Shown here: positions 5,650 to 8,435 of the stretch, in pieces
How positions within the stretch are numbered: the stretch's first letter is position 1
How the letters are laid out: each line of letters begins with the position of its first letter
From: Pyrinomonadaceae bacterium
GTDB lineage: Bacteria > Acidobacteriota > Blastocatellia > Pyrinomonadales > Pyrinomonadaceae
Length of the DNA stretch: 8,435 nt
Direction of reading: 5' to 3'
NCBI GenBank assembly: GCA_013695245.1
Contig: JACDAW010000181.1
Span: 1-8,435 of the forward strand
Program-made: the position numbers and the translations under genes
Notes under the pieces: generated by a model
What the model was told of the DNA's origin: nothing
Database searches by the model: none
Seen by the model: only the letters and a program-made list of their open reading frames with translations

Positions 5650-6636
5650 TCACGCTGCTGCCGAACGCGCTTTGAGTAGCAGGCGGCGCGTGAGCGCATT
5701 AAATCTTTCAGGGTGTTCTTCGTGCGCCCAAAGGCGCGCGCGATCAAAGATTTCAAGTTTCGCGTGCGGGTTGAGGCGCAGCAGTTCGTTTGCTCTTGTC
5801 AACGGGTTGGTGCGATCTTGCTTGCCCCAGACGAGCGTGACGGGTTGCGTGAGACGGGCGAAGGCTTCGCGCGCGTCGGTGTTGAGATAACCGGAAAGGA
5901 AGGCGGCAATGGCGTGTTGCGCCGCGGGTTGATGACTCATCGCGTAAAGTTGCGCGACGAGGCGGCGGGTCGCCAAACGTTTATCATAGAAAAGATGTCG
6001 GCGCGCGTGATCGCGGATGCTGCGCTCGCTGGCCATCGCGTTGTAGAAGGAAGCGCCGAGCACAGGCGAATGTAGGAGGCCGTAAAAGGCTGCGCCCGTC
6101 ATGCCGGGACTTAAGCGGCTGCTGTCTGCGCTTGCCGGCGAAACGAGCAAAAGCTGACAAACCTTCTCCCTGTGTTCATCAGCGACGCGCGTGGCAAAAG
6201 CGGCTCCGAGATTATTAGCCACGACGCACGCGGGACGTTTGACAATCGCTTCGATAAACTCGGCGATCAGTTCAACATATAAGTCGGCGGAGTAAGGCGC
6301 GTCAGCAGGCTTGGCGGAAAGACCGAAGCCAAGCAAGTCGGGCGCGTAAACCTGAAAGTCTTCGGATAATTCCGTGAAGTTGCGCCGCCACATGAAACTC
6401 GATGCGCCCGCGTCAATCGAATGGATGAATAGAATCGGCGGGTTCGTGGCGGCCTTTCCGGCGTGACGGTAATAGACGTTACCGTGTTTTGATTTGAAAA
6501 TCCCCTTTTCGCTTTCCGGCAAACTTTCTTCGGGTTCAAGGTTGCGGCGCGAGATCGAGGCGTTGAGCGCGGCCAACGTCGCCACGCCCGCCCCACCTGC
6601 GAGCATCGTTTTCCAGAGTTTTCCGGCCGCGCTCAT
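5650..6636 (-). CDS. Alpha/beta-hydrolase-fold protein lacking catalytic Ser and His
   Basis: A 328-residue protein on the minus strand. The ATG at 6636 follows AGGAG (6645-6649) by 8 bp. Residues about 8-26 are hydrophobic (LWKTMLAGGAGVATLAAL) and may anchor it in the membrane. The alpha/beta hydrolase core starts at about 50: VYYRHAG, PPILFIHSIDAGASSFMWRRNF where the usual HGxG is replaced by HSID, VYAPDLLGFGLSAKP, and the nucleophile elbow region CVVANNLGAAFA. At the elbow the expected Ser is Asn142 (codon AAT at 6211-6213). The third-acid position is kept (Asp274 in WGKQDRTNP), but the usual Gly-His before the C-terminal helix reads RLWAHEEHPE, with Leu near 302. Related proteins with an HSINA-type motif that I recall keep the Ser. 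It is therefore either a pseudoenzyme or uses a different mechanism. The frame is intact and shows no sign of decay. It is divergent from the amidase gene. Confidence 0.85.
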   Translation of the reverse strand: MSAAGKLWKTMLAGGAGVATLAALNASISRRNLEPEESLPESEKGIFKSKHGNVYYRHAGKAATNPPILFIHSIDAGASSFMWRRNFTELSEDFQVYAPDLLGFGLSAKPADAPYSADLYVELIAEFIEAIVKRPACVVANNLGAAFATRVADEHREKVCQLLLVSPASADSSRLSPGMTGAAFYGLLHSPVLGASFYNAMASERSIRDHARRHLFYDKRLATRRLVAQLYAMSHQPAAQHAIAAFLSGYLNTDAREAFARLTQPVTLVWGKQDRTNPLTRANELLRLNPHAKLEIFDRARLWAHEEHPERFNALTRRLLLKARSAAA

Positions 6637-6660
6637 CCCTAAATCTCCTACAACTAAATC

Positions 6661-6769
6661 ACTCGCTCAAATCAAACAGAGAGTAAAATAATCTACTCTC
6701 GCAATATATCATGCTCTCATCTTTCGGAGTTAAGCGAGAGGCGCACGGAGGCGATTAAGTAAGCGAGAG
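6661..6769. promoter_or_regulatory. Divergent intergenic region with repeated GCGAGAG motifs
   Basis: Between the hydrolase and amidase genes, GCGAGAG occurs three times: inverted at 6696-6702 and direct at 6734-6740 and 6763-6769. The last two are part of a 10-bp direct repeat, TAAGCGAGAG, offset by 29 bp. A related AGCGAG lies inverted at 6662-6667. A 7-bp inverted repeat, GAGAGTA (6679-6685) and TACTCTC (6694-6700), encloses an AT-rich centre. I cannot place a confident -35/-10 pair for either gene. The motif cluster could be a shared operator, but this is inference. The copy at 6763-6769 may also serve as a weak ribosome site for the amidase. Confidence 0.4.
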
Positions 6770-6781
6770 TTGTTTTCGATT

Positions 6782-8263
6782 ATGTCCGATGAATTAACAA
6801 AACTGACGGCCGGTGAACTTGCGCAGCTTATTCGCGCGCGGCAAATTTCGCCCGTTGAAGTTGTGCAGGCACACCTCGATTACGCTGAGAAATTTAATCC
6901 GCTTCTCAATGCCATCGTCACCTTCGCGCCCGATGCAATGGAGCGCGCCCGTGCAGCAGAACAACAGGTCATGCGCGGCGAAGCTTTAGGCACATTGCAC
7001 GGCGTTCCTCTCACGATCAAGGATACGATTGAAACCGCCGGTTTGCTGACCACCAGCGGATCGCGCGTGCGTGCCCGTTTCATTCCGCAACGTGACGCAT
7101 CGAGCGTTGCGCGTCTCAAGCGCGCGGGGGCAATCATCTTCGGTAAAACGAACGTGTCCGAGATGGCATTAACTTATGAATCGGACAACCCCGTCTTCGG
7201 TCGCAGCAATAATCCGCACGATGTCGCGCGCACGCCGGGCGGCTCAAGCGGCGGTTGTGCGGCGGCCGTCGGCGCGTGCTTGTCGCCTGCCGGACTTGGC
7301 AGCGACCTTGTCGGATCGATTCGTGTTCCCGCGCATTTCTGCGGCATCGCCGGACTTAAACCGACCGCCGGAGTGATTCCCATTGACGGACATTTCCCCG
7401 CTTGCGAAGGAGCGTTTGCGCTCGGCGCAAGCATTGGCCCGTTGGCACGCCGCGTCCGCGATCTCAAGTTGATATTTGATGCGCTCATGCAAGCTGATGA
7501 ACGAGGCAGAGTTATTACAAGCGATGCGCGACAACGACACGCGGAAGATCACGCAGCATTTGAGAAAGAGCTGCAAGGAAGCCGCATCGGGTGGTATGTA
7601 GAAGATGGAGTTGCGCCAGTAACGAAGGACACGCGCCGCGCAATTGAGATGGCGGCGCGCGCATTCGGTGAAGCAGGCTGCGTCGTTGTGAGTGAACGTC
7701 CGCCGGGCATTGAGCAAGGATTTGAGTTGTGCTTGAGATTATTTCAGGGCGCGACGGCGGATTACGTGCGGGCGGTTTACCTCAATCGTGAAGAGGAGGC
7801 GGGCGCGGCGGCGCGCGCCGTGATGAAGTCAAAGGCCGTCGCGTCGCAAATAAATTATGAGCGTGCTTTAGGCGAGCGAAACGTTTGGCGCGCGCGCTTG
7901 CTCGAATGGATGCAAACAACGCCGCTCATCATCGCGCCCGTCGGGAGCGTTCCCGCCTTCGCGCACGGGACGCGAAAAGTTTTTGTTGAAGATGAAAGCG
8001 GTAAGCGCGCAAGGGACGAAGAAGCGATGAGCGTCTTTCGCGCTTTCAGCTTCTCGCAAACATTTAACGTCTATGGTTTGCCGGTAGCGGTTGTGCCCGT
8101 CTTGCGCTCCGAAGAGAATTTGCCAATCGGCGTGCAGATCATCGGGCGACCGTTTGAGGAGCAACTGGTGCTTGCGGCCGCGCGCGTCGTCGAAGAAGCG
8201 TTTGGCGGCTGGCAACCGCCGCCCGCCTTTGCCCTTTCGCCAGACGGGGACGATAAGATATAG
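6782..8263 (+). CDS. Amidase-signature family hydrolase
   Basis: A 493-residue amidase-signature (AS) enzyme of usual family length, expected to hydrolyse a carboxylic amide to acid and ammonia or amine. The triad is visible: Lys80 in GVPLTIKDT, cis-Ser155 in the Gly/Ser-rich block TPGGSSGGC (151-159), and nucleophile Ser179 in SDLVGSIRVPAHFCGIAGLKPT. Where the signature normally has T-D-x-G-G-S, this protein has S-D-L-V-G-S; Val177 replaces a Gly that helps build the oxyanion hole in fatty acid amide hydrolase. The C-terminal SFSQTFNVYGLPVAVVPV and LPIGVQIIGRPFEEQLVL are also typical. The family includes GatA, indole-acetamide hydrolase, and 6-aminohexanoate cyclic dimer hydrolase. No GatB or GatC gene is adjacent, so GatA is unlikely and the substrate is unknown. 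ATG6782 is preferred over an in-frame TTG at 6770; GAGAG at 6765-6769 is a weak ribosome site. A band-7 gene follows after 55 bp. Confidence 0.92.
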   Translation: MSDELTKLTAGELAQLIRARQISPVEVVQAHLDYAEKFNPLLNAIVTFAPDAMERARAAEQQVMRGEALGTLHGVPLTIKDTIETAGLLTTSGSRVRARFIPQRDASSVARLKRAGAIIFGKTNVSEMALTYESDNPVFGRSNNPHDVARTPGGSSGGCAAAVGACLSPAGLGSDLVGSIRVPAHFCGIAGLKPTAGVIPIDGHFPACEGAFALGASIGPLARRVRDLKLIFDALMQADERGRVITSDARQRHAEDHAAFEKELQGSRIGWYVEDGVAPVTKDTRRAIEMAARAFGEAGCVVVSERPPGIEQGFELCLRLFQGATADYVRAVYLNREEEAGAAARAVMKSKAVASQINYERALGERNVWRARLLEWMQTTPLIIAPVGSVPAFAHGTRKVFVEDESGKRARDEEAMSVFRAFSFSQTFNVYGLPVAVVPVLRSEENLPIGVQIIGRPFEEQLVLAAARVVEEAFGGWQPPPAFALSPDGDDKI

Positions 8264-8318
8264 TTTACGGCACACGACTTAAGGCAAGCGGGCAAAAGCG
8301 ACTGACGGAGGTGAGCGA

Positions 8319-8435
8319 ATGCCGTTATTGTTTATCGGGTTCTTTCTATTTATGGTAATCGCGGTTTTGATCGTCGCTTCTAAAACGATCAAGATCGTGC
8401 CGCAATCAACTGTGATGTTGATCGAACGCTTGGGA
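8319..8435 (+). CDS. SPFH/band-7 (stomatin/prohibitin-like) membrane protein, 3' part missing
   Basis: Only 39 codons are visible before the right edge. The ATG at 8319 has a strong ribosome site, GGAGGT at 8307-8312, 6 bp upstream. The protein opens with one hydrophobic segment (PLLFIGFFLFMVIAVLIVAS, about 2-21), followed by KTIKIVPQSTVMLIERLG. This is the typical start of bacterial SPFH proteins (QmcA/stomatin type), which are N-terminally anchored and form large rings or scaffolds in membrane microdomains, often with proteases. The 55-bp gap to the amidase makes co-transcription possible. A downstream NfeD-type partner, common for this family, would lie outside the window. Confidence 0.85.
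   Translation, partial: MPLLFIGFFLFMVIAVLIVASKTIKIVPQSTVMLIERLG

Overview
This is a GC-rich (mid-50s percent by eye), gene-dense bacterial chromosomal segment. It has housekeeping and stress genes, a tRNA gene, one restriction-type endonuclease and no transposase, integrase, phage gene or CRISPR array. The heavy use of GCGC-rich codons, the type of small membrane protein at the left edge and the repeat-like intergenic DNA near 5529-5644 remind me of Acidobacteriota, especially Blastocatellia. That placement is inference from memory, not from a search.

Layout, left to right: (1) the 3' part of a small three-helix membrane protein (2-319, +); (2) a secreted SYLF/Ysc84 lipid-binding-type protein (568-1308, +); (3) a perfect 18-bp inverted repeat enclosing a good sigma70-type promoter, followed by lexA (1495-2118, +); (4) a two-domain stress protein, DJ-1/PfpI fused to a DUF2383 ferritin-like domain (2300-3400, +), closed by a convincing terminator; (5) a HaeIII-family restriction endonuclease (3512-4507, +) with no methyltransferase beside it; (6) tRNA-Thr(CGT) on the minus strand with its own promoter and terminator; (7) a lysine/alanine-rich histone-H1-like protein (4749-5303, +) followed 27 bp later by a small acidic protein (5331-5519, +); (8) a convergent gap holding a 17-bp inverted repeat; (9) a minus-strand alpha/beta-hydrolase-fold protein that lacks the catalytic Ser and His (5650-6636); (10) a divergent region with repeated GCGAGAG motifs; (11) an amidase-signature hydrolase (6782-8263, +) and, 55 bp on, the start of an SPFH/band-7 membrane protein cut by the right edge.

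The genes do not form one pathway. Several fit stress and genome maintenance: LexA (SOS repressor), the PfpI/ferritin-like fusion (carbonyl or oxidative stress) and the H1-like DNA-binding protein. The items most worth following are the solitary HaeIII-type endonuclease, the PfpI-DUF2383 fusion, the apparent pseudo-hydrolase, the basic/acidic small-protein pair, and the lexA promoter built into a long palindrome. I see no complete, clearly new multi-gene system.
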